Below are positions 5,630 through 13,535 of a DNA stretch of 53,830 nucleotides, in pieces. The notes under the pieces are model-generated. The model worked only from the letters and a program-made list of their open reading frames with translations. It made no database searches and was not told the DNA's origin. Origin of the DNA: Pseudomonadota bacterium (GTDB lineage Bacteria > Pseudomonadota > Gammaproteobacteria > Burkholderiales > Sulfuricellaceae). How positions within the stretch are numbered: the first letter of the stretch is position 1; every line of letters begins with the position of its first letter. The position numbers and the translations under genes were made by a program. Where the stretch lies: contig JAJYXP010000053.1 of NCBI GenBank assembly GCA_021801705.1, forward strand, positions 1 to 53,830. The letters run 5' to 3'.

Positions 5630-6241
5630 ATGAGCGCGACGATAGTCGGTCCCGACGGCAAATCACGTTGCCGCTGGTGCGGTGCCGCACCGGAGTTTCT
5701 GGCCTATCATGACACTGAATGGGGTTTTCCGGTCAGCGATGATTATCGCTTATTCGAGAAATTGAGTTTGGAGGGTTTTCAATCCGGACTGAGTTGGCGC
5801 ACCATCCTCGCCAAGCGCGAAAATTTCCGCGCCGCCTTCCATGGTTTCGATTTTGACAGGATAGCGCGCTTCACCCAGCGCGACCTCGATCGTCTGCTCA
5901 AAGACGAAGGGATCGTCCGCCACCGCGGCAAGATCGAGGCAGTCGTCAATAATGCTCGGCAGGCACGGGAACTCGTCAAGCGGGAAGGCTCGCTGGCAGC
6001 CTTCGTCTGGCGTTACGAACCAGACATGAAGCAACTTGCGGAACCGCAGACTGCCTCGACCTCGGCGGAATCGCTTGCTTTGTCGAAGGATCTGAAAAAG
6101 CAAGGCTGGAAATTCGTTGGACCTACTACTGTGTATGCCTTTATGCAAGCAATGGGGCTGATCAACGATCATGTTGAGGACTGCGTGATCAGGGCCAAAG
6201 TTGAGCGCGCGCGCAAAAGTTTCAAGCGTCCAGGGTGTTGA
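5630..6241 (+). CDS. tag: DNA-3-methyladenine glycosylase I
   Basis: A complete 203-residue TAG protein, which removes 3-methyladenine from alkylated DNA in base excision repair. Conserved features are CRWCGAAPEFLAYHDTEWGF with the zinc-binding Cys and His, LFEKLSLEGFQSGLSWRTIL in the helix-hairpin-helix core, and the C-terminal GLINDHVEDCVIR with His and Cys ligands. An AAGGA element precedes the ATG. It lies between two degenerate attC-like sites, so it is probably the last cassette of the array, although tag is normally a core gene. Confidence 0.93.
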   Translation: MSATIVGPDGKSRCRWCGAAPEFLAYHDTEWGFPVSDDYRLFEKLSLEGFQSGLSWRTILAKRENFRAAFHGFDFDRIARFTQRDLDRLLKDEGIVRHRGKIEAVVNNARQARELVKREGSLAAFVWRYEPDMKQLAEPQTASTSAESLALSKDLKKQGWKFVGPTTVYAFMQAMGLINDHVEDCVIRAKVERARKSFKRPGC

Positions 6242-6357
6242 CAAATGGCGCGTTCAATTTGAAGTTGCGGAGAATGGCAAACCCGAGTGGACGCAGCTTT
6301 GCGTGAGTGGCTCAAGAATCATTCTCCGGCGTAAGCCATTGCTTCATTCTCGCGCGG

Positions 6358-6428
6358 GATCGAACCCGGCGTTCGAGCGGACCTCGCGCATAAGGCCCGC
6401 TCGAGGCCGCTCAACTTCAACCTTGGGC
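6358..6428 (+). repeat. attC site 10 (degenerate, last in array)
   Basis: ATCGAAC at the left and CTTGGGC at the right resemble worn RYYYAAC and GTTGGGC ends. The internal CCGGCGTTCGAGCGGAC is similar to the other sites of this array. It marks the end of the cassette region. Confidence 0.55.
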
Positions 6429-6545
6429 ACTAAGGATTTCTCTATGCGTGGTGGTGAATCCGGCGATTCCGGAGCGGCTCAAGCAGGCGGTGAGAAAGCT
6501 GACCAAACAGTAAGGCGAGGTAAACCCTGCAAGAGGTATAATGAT

Positions 6546-6579
6546 GACCGCAGGGGCGCGATTAGGCGCCCCTGCGGTC
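6546..6579. terminator. Perfect 14-bp hairpin, probable terminator
   Basis: GACCGCAGGGGCGC and its exact complement flank a 6-base loop, followed by ATTTTCC. The U-run is short. It would insulate yhdP from cassette transcription; alternatively it is a leader hairpin downstream of the TATAAT at 6537. Confidence 0.55.
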
Positions 6580-6599
6580 ATTTTCCATTCTGAAATAAT

Positions 6600-9500
6600 A
6601 TGCTTAATATTTGCTGGCGCTGGTCAATCCGTATCCTGATCCTGGTCCTGTTTTTGGCCGGCTTTGCGTTCGCCGCTACGGTGGTCGTCTTGCGCTACTG
6701 GGTCTTGCCCGATATTGCGCAATACCGGGATGATATCGCCGCCTCCATCACCCGCGCTGCCGGCCAGCATGTCACCATCGGCGGGATCGACGCAGGCTGG
6801 GCGGGTTTGAGACCTCATCTGGTGCTGAGCAAAGTGCAGGTCTACGACCGGCAGGGGCGTTCCGCGCTCTTGCTGCAGCATGTTGAAGGGACTCTGTCAT
6901 GGTGGACGCTGCTGGCAGGCGAGGTGCGCCTGCACTCCCTGGAAATCAGCGATCCCGCACTGAATGTCCGGCGCGATGAAAGCGGCCGCATTTTCGTCGC
7001 AGGCATCGAGTTGAACCGGCCGGACAGCGAAAGCGGTTTTGCCGACTGGGTATTGCAGCAACCCCGCATCATGATACGCAACGCCGTGATCGAATGGCGC
7101 GACGAGAAGCGCCAGGCGCCAGCGTTGACCTTGAGCCGCGTCAATCTGCGCCTGGAGAACAGAGGCAGGCGCCACCGCCTGGGGCTGCAAGCCGTGCCGC
7201 CTGCCGAACTGGCCGGGCCGCTGGATATCCGGGTCGATCTGAAAGGGAACAAGGTGGGCGATCTGGCGGCCTGGGAAGGTCGCATCTACACCAGGCTCGA
7301 CCGGGCCGATATCGCAGCCTGGCAAGCCTGGCTCCCCTTTCCGTACGAACTGCGGCGAGGTTACGGCGGGGTGCAGGTCTGGGTTGGTTTTGCCGCCGGA
7401 AAAATCAATGAGGTCACGGCGGATCTGCGTCTCAATGAAGTCATTACACGCTTCGACAGCGACCTGCCGGAGCTGGAGCTGCAAAACCTGGGCGGTCGCC
7501 TGGGATGGCGGCAGTTGCAGCCGGGTTACGAGTTTCGCATGCAGAATCTGAGTCTGGTCGCGAAGAACGGAATCAGGCTGCCGGCTACTGACTTGCTGGT
7601 GCATTATGTTCCGGCGCAAGTGAAAAAAGCCGCTGAAGGGGAAATCCGGGCCAATGGCCTGCGTCTGGAGCCACTGCTGAAACTGGCTGCCTATTTGCCG
7701 TTCCCGTCGCCGGAACGGAGCAGATTGGCGGAAATTTCGCCCCGCGGAAGTTTTCACGATTTCGTGGTCAAATGGAGCGGCGAGTGGAATGCGCCGCGGC
7801 ACTATGCCGTCAAGGGGCGATTTGCCGGCCTGGGCATGCTGTCCCATGAAAAGCTGCCGGGCTTCTCCGGCTTGAGCGGCAACCTGGATGCCAACGAAAA
7901 AGGCGGCGTTCTGGCGCTGAATTCCAGCGGTGTGCAAGTTGATTATCCTGCCATGTTCGGCGAGCCGCTGGCGTTGACCGCGCTGACCGCACAAATGAGC
8001 TGGAAGAAACAGGAAAAGGGCCTGGTGCTGAATTTGACCAGTATTTCCCTCGCCAACCGTCATCTTGCGGGAACGCTCTTCGGCGGCTATCGTACCGTGG
8101 CGGGTACGCCGGGCGTGATAGATCTCACCGGCCAGTTCACCCATGGCGAAGCGCGCGCGGTCGGCCGCTATATCCCGCTCACGGTCGGCCAGGCAACGCG
8201 CGACTGGCTTGACCGGGCCCTGCTGGCAGGCCAGTCCAACGACGTGCGGCTGCGGCTCAAGGGCAACCTGGCAGATTTCCCCTTTGCCGACGGTAAGCGC
8301 GGGCTGTTCGAGGTGGCGGGAAAAGTGACCGGCGGGGTGCTTGAATATGCGCCGGGCTGGCCGAAAATCGAGAATATCGCGATCGATCTGCTGTTTCGCG
8401 GCGCGCGCATGGAGATCACCGCGCATCAGGGCAATACTGACGGCATGCAGATAACCCGGACGCGAGCGGTTATCCCTGATCTGCTGGCACCGGATGAGAT
8501 GCTGGAAGTCGAAGGCGAGGCCCGCGGGCCTACCCGCGACATGCTGAAATTCGTCGAAAAGAGCCCGGTGAGCGCCATGATCGACGATTTTACCCAAGGC
8601 ATGGACGCGTCCGGTAACGGCAATTTTAACCTGAAACTGAGCCTGCCCCTGCGTCACAGCAAGGACGCAAAGATTTCGGGCGGCTACCAGTTCGTCAACA
8701 ACCGTGTTTCCATCGGGGCGGACTTTCCGCCGCTGGAGCAGGTGAACGGACGCATTGGGTTTACCGAGTCGTCGGTGAATATTCCCAGGATTACGGCGAT
8801 GGTGTTGGGCGGACCGGGGTCTATCAGCGGGGCGACGCAGAAGGACGGCGGCGTGCGCCTCAATGCCCAGGGGCGCGTCACCGCCGCCGGAATACAGGGG
8901 CTGACGGACCACCCGGCTGCCCAGTATTTGAGTGGGGCAGCCGACTGGCGCGGCGTGGTGACGATACGCAAAAAGCAGGCCGATATGGTGGCGGAGTCCT
9001 CGCTGGTGGGCCTGGCATCCAACCTGCCGGCGCCTTTCGCCAAGAGAGACGCCGACCCGGTGCCGTTGCGCCTCGAGAAGAAAATGACCGGTGCCGGGCA
9101 GGATCTGGTTTCATTTGATTACGGCAAGGTTCTTTCCGCACGGCTTGCGCGTCGTGATGAAGAGGGTGGCATGCTGGTCGAGCGCGGCGCAGTCAGTCTG
9201 GGAGGCACGGCGGTGCTGCCCGCGCAGCCCGGCATCTGGCTGAGCGGGGAACTCCCCCTGCTCGATTTCGACCATTGGCGCGCCGTGCTCGGGACGTCGT
9301 CCGCGAAGTCCTCGCTGCCGGGGTTTAGCAACGTGAACCTGAAATTCACCGCGCTCGATGCGTTTGGCAAGCGTATCAACGACCTGCGTATGGGCGCCCG
9401 GATACAGGAAGGCACCTGGCTGGCGAATGTGCAGAGCAGAGAGATTGCTGGCAACGTGCACTGGAATCCCGAAGGTCGCGGCCGGCTGCGGGCGCGCCTG

Positions 9501-10394
9501 AGCTACCTGGCCATCCCGGATGCGGCGCCGGCAAAGCTGGGGGAACCTGTGGAAGTCGTCGAGGAGAAGGAATTGCCCGCGCTGGACGTGGTCGCGGAAA
9601 ACTTCATGGCCAAGCAGAAAAAACTGGGCAAGCTCGAACTGCAGGCAGTGCAGGAGGGCGATGACTGGCGCATCGAGAAACTGCACATCAGCAACCCCGA
9701 TGGCAACCTGCGGATGGATGGGTTATGGCAGGGGTGGTTGCGCAGGCCTACGACCCGCGCCAACCTGCATCTGGAGGCGCAGGACCTGGGCAAGCTGCTG
9801 GCGCGGCTGGGCTACCCGGATGCGGTGAAACGCGGTGCTGCCAAACTGGATGGAAAGCTTTCCTGGAACGGGAGTCCCCATGACATCAATTATCCCAGTC
9901 TGACCGGGAGCCTTGAACTGGAGGTGAGGAACGGACAATTCCTCAAGATCGAGCCGGGGGCGGGCAAGCTGATCGGACTGCTCAGTCTGCAGTCCCTGCC
10001 GCGCCGCCTGACACTGGATTTTCGCGACGTATTCAGCGAAGGCTTCGCTTTCGACTCGATTTCAGGTAGCGCACAGATCAATCGCGGCGTGGCGCATACC
10101 GATAACCTCAGGCTGGACGGGCCGGCAGCGAAAGTCGAGATGCGGGGAGATGCCGACTTGGTGAAGGAAACCCAGAACCTGAAGGTGAAAGTGATCCCGT
10201 CCCTCGGTGAAGGCGTGTCCGTCGCCGGCGCTTTTCTGGGTGGGCCGGTCGTGGGCATCACGGCGCTGCTGGCACAAAAACTGCTGAAAGACCCCCTGGG
10301 TCAAATCGCTTCCTACGAATACAGTGTCACCGGAACATGGGATAATCCCCATGTGGTAAAAATCGGCGCGAAGGCAGGCGCGGAGCAGCCATGA
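6600..10394 (+). CDS. yhdP: YhdP family AsmA-like phospholipid transport protein
   Basis: A 1264-residue YhdP/TIGR02099 protein of full family length. One N-terminal transmembrane helix (about residues 9-32) anchors a very long periplasmic beta-rich groove with the AsmA-like/DUF3971 repeats. The C-terminal AsmA-type module contains GNGQFLKIEPGAGKLIGLLSL-like and LSLQSLPRRLTLDFRDVFSE segments. In Escherichia coli YhdP is one of three redundant bridges carrying phospholipids to the outer membrane. The ATG at 6600 has a weak ribosome binding site. It is followed by a nitrilase-family gene and tldD, the usual betaproteobacterial order, so it is core genome. Confidence 0.93.
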   Translation: MLNICWRWSIRILILVLFLAGFAFAATVVVLRYWVLPDIAQYRDDIAASITRAAGQHVTIGGIDAGWAGLRPHLVLSKVQVYDRQGRSALLLQHVEGTLSWWTLLAGEVRLHSLEISDPALNVRRDESGRIFVAGIELNRPDSESGFADWVLQQPRIMIRNAVIEWRDEKRQAPALTLSRVNLRLENRGRRHRLGLQAVPPAELAGPLDIRVDLKGNKVGDLAAWEGRIYTRLDRADIAAWQAWLPFPYELRRGYGGVQVWVGFAAGKINEVTADLRLNEVITRFDSDLPELELQNLGGRLGWRQLQPGYEFRMQNLSLVAKNGIRLPATDLLVHYVPAQVKKAAEGEIRANGLRLEPLLKLAAYLPFPSPERSRLAEISPRGSFHDFVVKWSGEWNAPRHYAVKGRFAGLGMLSHEKLPGFSGLSGNLDANEKGGVLALNSSGVQVDYPAMFGEPLALTALTAQMSWKKQEKGLVLNLTSISLANRHLAGTLFGGYRTVAGTPGVIDLTGQFTHGEARAVGRYIPLTVGQATRDWLDRALLAGQSNDVRLRLKGNLADFPFADGKRGLFEVAGKVTGGVLEYAPGWPKIENIAIDLLFRGARMEITAHQGNTDGMQITRTRAVIPDLLAPDEMLEVEGEARGPTRDMLKFVEKSPVSAMIDDFTQGMDASGNGNFNLKLSLPLRHSKDAKISGGYQFVNNRVSIGADFPPLEQVNGRIGFTESSVNIPRITAMVLGGPGSISGATQKDGGVRLNAQGRVTAAGIQGLTDHPAAQYLSGAADWRGVVTIRKKQADMVAESSLVGLASNLPAPFAKRDADPVPLRLEKKMTGAGQDLVSFDYGKVLSARLARRDEEGGMLVERGAVSLGGTAVLPAQPGIWLSGELPLLDFDHWRAVLGTSSAKSSLPGFSNVNLKFTALDAFGKRINDLRMGARIQEGTWLANVQSREIAGNVHWNPEGRGRLRARLSYLAIPDAAPAKLGEPVEVVEEKELPALDVVAENFMAKQKKLGKLELQAVQEGDDWRIEKLHISNPDGNLRMDGLWQGWLRRPTTRANLHLEAQDLGKLLARLGYPDAVKRGAAKLDGKLSWNGSPHDINYPSLTGSLELEVRNGQFLKIEPGAGKLIGLLSLQSLPRRLTLDFRDVFSEGFAFDSISGSAQINRGVAHTDNLRLDGPAAKVEMRGDADLVKETQNLKVKVIPSLGEGVSVAGAFLGGPVVGITALLAQKLLKDPLGQIASYEYSVTGTWDNPHVVKIGAKAGAEQP

Positions 10395-10510
10395 AGAAAT
10401 TTTGCATGACAATGGCAACTTTGGTATGGCACGGCTCTGCAGCCAGCGCTTCGTGTCCGGATGGTTGCGGCGGTGCAGAATTTGAAATTGAACCAGAACC
10501 TGAATCTTGA
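10391..10510 (+). CDS. Possible small protein between yhdP and the amidase gene
   Basis: A 39-codon open frame whose ATG overlaps the yhdP stop (ATGA). It begins MKKFCMTMATLVWHGSAASA and ends in an acidic Glu/Pro tail. I do not recognise it and it may not be translated. A second small frame (10461-10562, 33 codons) overlaps the next gene's start by ATGA. Confidence 0.25.
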   Translation: MKKFCMTMATLVWHGSAASASCPDGCGGAEFEIEPEPES

Positions 10511-10558
10511 AGTGATTGCCCCGGTATCGGAAAAAACCGTGCCGGGCAAGAGGAAAAA

Positions 10559-11443
10559 ATGACAGTAAAAGCAAAATCAAGTTTCGCCAGAACCAAATCA
10601 CGTGCGGCCGTGGCAAAAGCCAAACCGCAGCCTGGCATTTGCCGCGTTGCGGCCATCCAGATGGCTTCCGGCCCCAGCGTGGCCGCCAATCTGTCCGAGG
10701 CGGAGCGCCTGATCGGCATGGCCGCGGATCAGGGTGCCAAACTGGTGGTGCTGCCGGAGTTCTTTGCCATCATGGGTAAGAAGGAAAGCGACAAGGTGGC
10801 GGTGCGCGAGACGGAAGGCAAAGGCCCGATCCAGAAATTCCTGAGTGCGATGGCGAAGAAGCATAAAATCTGGATCGTGGGCGGTTCTGTGCCGCTGGAG
10901 GCCAGCGTGCCGTCCAAGGTACGCAACAGTTGCCTGGTCTATGACGACAAGGGCAAGCTGGCGGCGCGCTACGACAAGATTCATTTGTTCGGGATGGATC
11001 TCGGCAACGAGCGCTTCCGCGAGGACAAAACCATCGAGCCGGGCGATCGGGTGGTGGTGGTGGAAACGCCGTTCGGACGGGTCGGCTTGTCGATCTGCTA
11101 CGATCTGCGTTTTCCCGAGCTTTATCGCGCGATGGGCGATGTGGATATTATCGTCATCCCCTCCGCTTTCACCGAAACCACAGGCAAGGCGCATTGGGAA
11201 ACCCTGGTGCGCGCCCGCGCCATCGAGAATCTTGCCTATGTGGTGGCCTCGGCCCAGGGCGGCTATCACCTGCCGGGGCGGGAGACGCACGGCAACAGCA
11301 TGATCGTCGACCCTTGGGGCGTGATCCTGGATCGCCTGCCGCGCGGTTCCGGCGTGGTGATCGCCAATATCAATCCGGCTTACCAGGCAAGCCTGCGCAA
11401 GAGCCTGCCCGCCTTGACGCATCGCACATTGCACCAATGTTGA
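10559..11443 (+). CDS. Carbon-nitrogen hydrolase (Nit1/Nit2-like amidase)
   Basis: A 294-residue nitrilase-superfamily enzyme. The catalytic triad is visible as Glu67 (VVLPEFFA), Lys140 (ARYDKIHLF) and Cys180 (LSICYDLRFPELYR). It is closest in pattern to the Nit1/omega-amidase branch, whose bacterial members hydrolyse deaminated glutathione or alpha-ketoglutaramate; the substrate is inferred. A basic 27-residue extension precedes the conserved core (CRVAAIQMASGP), and no internal ATG would remove it. It lies between yhdP and tldD, the common betaproteobacterial arrangement. Confidence 0.9.
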   Translation: MTVKAKSSFARTKSRAAVAKAKPQPGICRVAAIQMASGPSVAANLSEAERLIGMAADQGAKLVVLPEFFAIMGKKESDKVAVRETEGKGPIQKFLSAMAKKHKIWIVGGSVPLEASVPSKVRNSCLVYDDKGKLAARYDKIHLFGMDLGNERFREDKTIEPGDRVVVVETPFGRVGLSICYDLRFPELYRAMGDVDIIVIPSAFTETTGKAHWETLVRARAIENLAYVVASAQGGYHLPGRETHGNSMIVDPWGVILDRLPRGSGVVIANINPAYQASLRKSLPALTHRTLHQC

Positions 11444-11498
11444 ATTTTTGGCGGCGCCCGTGTTCTAACCGGGCCAGCCACAGCGAGTTGAACGACTA

Positions 11499-12962
11499 AT
11501 GAAAATAGAAACCTTTTCCCTGCAGGAAGATCCCCTCTTCAGCACTGCCCAGGCCACCCTGCTGACTCCCTATGGGCTGGATGTCGGCGCGCTGCAGCAG
11601 GTATTCGACCGGATCATGACACACCAGGTGGATTATGCCGACCTCTACTTCCAGTACACCCGCGCCGAGGGGTGGAGCCTGGAGGAAGGCCAGGTAAAGT
11701 CCGGTAGTTTCAATATCGACCAGGGCGTGGGCGTGCGCGCCGTGTCCGGCGACAAGACTGCCTTTGCCTATTCCGACGATATCAGCCTGCCGGCCTTGAC
11801 CGCGGCAGCCGAGGCTACCCGCGCCATTGCCAGGCAGGGTGCGGCCAGTTCGGTGCCGGCGCTAAGAGGCGCGGCTAAAGGCAAGCTCTATTTGCCCCAC
11901 GACCCGATCGCCAGTCTCAAGGACGCCGAAAAAGTGGCCTTGCTGGAACGGCTGGAGCGTCATGCCCGTTCGCTCGATCCGCGCGTCACCCAGGTCATGG
12001 CTTCGCTCGCGGGAGAATACGAGGTGGTGCTGATTGCCCGCAATGATGGCCTGCTGGCTGCGGACGTGCGTCCATTGGTGCGCGTTTCCCTGCAGGTGAT
12101 CGTCGAGGATGGCGGCCGGCGCGAGCAGGGCAGCGCCGGTGGCGGCGGGCGTTTCGACTATGCTTATTTCAGCGATGAGGTGCTGCACGATTACGCGCAG
12201 AAGGCGGTGCATCAGGCGCTCACCAACCTGGATGCCAGGCCCGCCCCGGCCGGCACCATGACGGTGGTGCTGGGTTCCGGCTGGCCGGGCATACTGTTGC
12301 ATGAAGCGATCGGCCATGGCCTGGAAGGTGACTTCAACCGCAAGGGCAGCTCCGCTTTCAGCGGCAAGATCGGCCAGCGTGTGGCGGCTTCCGGCGTCAC
12401 CGTGGTCGATGACGGCACCCTGGCGCGCCGGCGCGGTTCGCTCAACGTCGACGACGAGGGCAACCCGACCCAGTGCACGGTGCTGATCGAGGACGGCATC
12501 CTCAAGGGCTACATGCAGGATACGCTCAACGCCCGGCTGATGGGCATGCCCGTCACCGGTAATGCCAGGCGCGAATCCTACGCCCACATTCCGATGCCGC
12601 GCATGACCAACACCTACATGCTGAATGGCGACAAGGATCCGGAAGAGATCATCAAGTCGGTCAGGCACGGGCTGTACGCGGCCAATTTCGGCGGCGGCCA
12701 GGTTGATATTACGAGCGGAAAGTTCGTGTTCTCGGCGGCCGAGGCCTACATGATCGAGAACGGCAAGATATCCTACCCGGTCAAGGGCGCTACCCTGATC
12801 GGAAACGGGCCGGATGTATTGACGCGGGTTTCCATGATCGGCAACGATATGGCACTCGACCCGGGCGTCGGTACCTGCGGCAAGGACGGCCAGAGCGTAC
12901 CGGTTGGCGTGGGCCAGCCCACCCTGCGTATAGATGGCCTGACGGTCGGCGGTACGGCTTGA
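11499..12962 (+). CDS. tldD: Metalloprotease TldD
   Basis: A 487-residue TldD protein. The zinc-binding HExxxH motif is at residues 268-273 ([14 protein letters not shown]), with the distal Cys region [19 protein letters not shown] near residue 467. TldD with TldE/PmbA forms a cytoplasmic protease that digests unfolded peptides, as in microcin B17 maturation and CcdA degradation. No tldE lies in this window. The gene is full-length. Its last codons are followed by a sequence (GCCGAGTGCTGAGTG) related to a low-complexity repeat found inside pgeF. Confidence 0.95.
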   Translation: MKIETFSLQEDPLFSTAQATLLTPYGLDVGALQQVFDRIMTHQVDYADLYFQYTRAEGWSLEEGQVKSGSFNIDQGVGVRAVSGDKTAFAYSDDISLPALTAAAEATRAIARQGAASSVPALRGAAKGKLYLPHDPIASLKDAEKVALLERLERHARSLDPRVTQVMASLAGEYEVVLIARNDGLLAADVRPLVRVSLQVIVEDGGRREQGSAGGGGRFDYAYFSDEVLHDYAQKAVHQALTNLDARPAPAGTMTVVLGSGWPGILLHEAIGHGLEGDFNRKGSSAFSGKIGQRVAASGVTVVDDGTLARRRGSLNVDDEGNPTQCTVLIEDGILKGYMQDTLNARLMGMPVTGNARRESYAHIPMPRMTNTYMLNGDKDPEEIIKSVRHGLYAANFGGGQVDITSGKFVFSAAEAYMIENGKISYPVKGATLIGNGPDVLTRVSMIGNDMALDPGVGTCGKDGQSVPVGVGQPTLRIDGLTVGGTA

Positions 12963-13101
12963 TGCTGGTGCCGAGTGCTGAGTGAAAGCGTCGGGCATGA
13001 AGCCTGGTACGCCATATTATTTTTGGAAATTTCGATCACCTGATCAGGACGGACGGCTCACTCGAAAATAAATAGGGCGAGGTGGTTCGATTGTCATATT
13101 A

Positions 13102-13132
13102 TTGACATGAAACGTCTTTATGCTTCTATAAT
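13102..13132 (+). promoter_or_regulatory. Putative sigma-70 promoter of the DUF2934 gene
   Basis: TTGACA (13102-13107) and TATAAT (13127-13132) match both consensus boxes, with a longer than ideal 19-base spacer. They lie about 60 bp before the downstream start codon. Confidence 0.5.
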
Positions 13133-13193
13133 TAGATCTTGGCTTTAGAAGTTGAAATTATTCATTCAAGTTTGAATCCGGAGGAAGAATAAC

Positions 13194-13535
13194 ATGGCAA
13201 CGACCCCAAGCATTGCTACCAAGAAGGCGACGCCGGCGAGCGCCGAAAAAGTCACTGCTACCCCCAAAGCTGCGGTGAAGAAGCCGGCTGCTGCCAAGAT
13301 CGTTGCGGCCAAACCGGCCACAGGTGCCGCGAAGAAATCAACTGCGGCGGCCAAGAAGCCTGCGGCAAAACGCACATCCGGTTCCAAGCCGGTTTTTACG
13401 CCGGAACAGCGCTATCTGATGGTTGCCGAGGCTGCTTATTACCGTTCCGAGCGGCAGGGGTTCACGGGCGATCCGGTGCAGAACTGGGTCGAGGCGGAAG
13501 CGGAAATCGAGGCGCTTTTCAGCGGCAAGAAGTAG
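13194..13535 (+). CDS. Lys/Ala-rich histone-like protein with DUF2934 domain
   Basis: A 113-residue protein in two parts. Residues 1-65 are a low-complexity tail of Lys, Ala, Pro and Thr with KKPAA/KKSTA-type repeats, like bacterial histone H1 tails. Residues 66-113 (FTPEQRYLMVAEAAYYRSER, then WVEAEAEIEALF) match the DUF2934 domain. A DNA-compacting role is suggested by the tail but not shown. GGAGG stands just before the ATG and a good promoter lies upstream, so it may be strongly expressed. Its end overlaps the convergent kinase gene by 17 bp. Confidence 0.85.
   Translation: MATTPSIATKKATPASAEKVTATPKAAVKKPAAAKIVAAKPATGAAKKSTAAAKKPAAKRTSGSKPVFTPEQRYLMVAEAAYYRSERQGFTGDPVQNWVEAEAEIEALFSGKK

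Larger units (their letters stand above)
70..6428 (+). mobile_element. Integron-type gene cassette array (integrase not in window)
   Basis: About ten short plus-strand cassettes are separated by attC-like sites that share an RYYYAAC left end, a GTTRRRY right end and an inner hairpin with a variable loop. Several gene stop codons fall inside the site, as is usual in cassettes. The payload (toxin-antitoxin pairs, small hypotheticals) is typical of sedentary chromosomal integrons. No tyrosine recombinase of the IntI type is encoded here. The orientation of the sites places the integrase and attI, if they exist, to the left of base 1; otherwise this is an integrase-less cassette cluster. The right boundary is the degenerate site at 6358-6428, just before the core gene yhdP. 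Confidence 0.85.
6242..6599 (+). other. Distal end of the array: relic cassette and spacer before yhdP
   Basis: No complete gene is visible. Up to 6357 the spacer has no assignable content. After the attC-like site, a short open stretch ending VNPAIPERLKQAVRKLTKQ (TAA at 6508-6510) looks like the 3' end of a lost gene; I cannot name its family. A TATAAT at 6537-6542 and a strong hairpin at 6546-6579 precede yhdP. Confidence 0.4.

Noticed and set aside
6897-8912. Long minus-strand open frame opposite yhdP (671 codons)
   Set aside because: It is the antisense shadow of a well-conserved GC-rich gene. Composition is abnormal (many Arg, Gln, His) and no family is recognised.
11862-12998. 378-codon minus-strand open frame opposite tldD
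   Set aside because: Antisense shadow; tldD is complete with its HExxxH motif on the plus strand.
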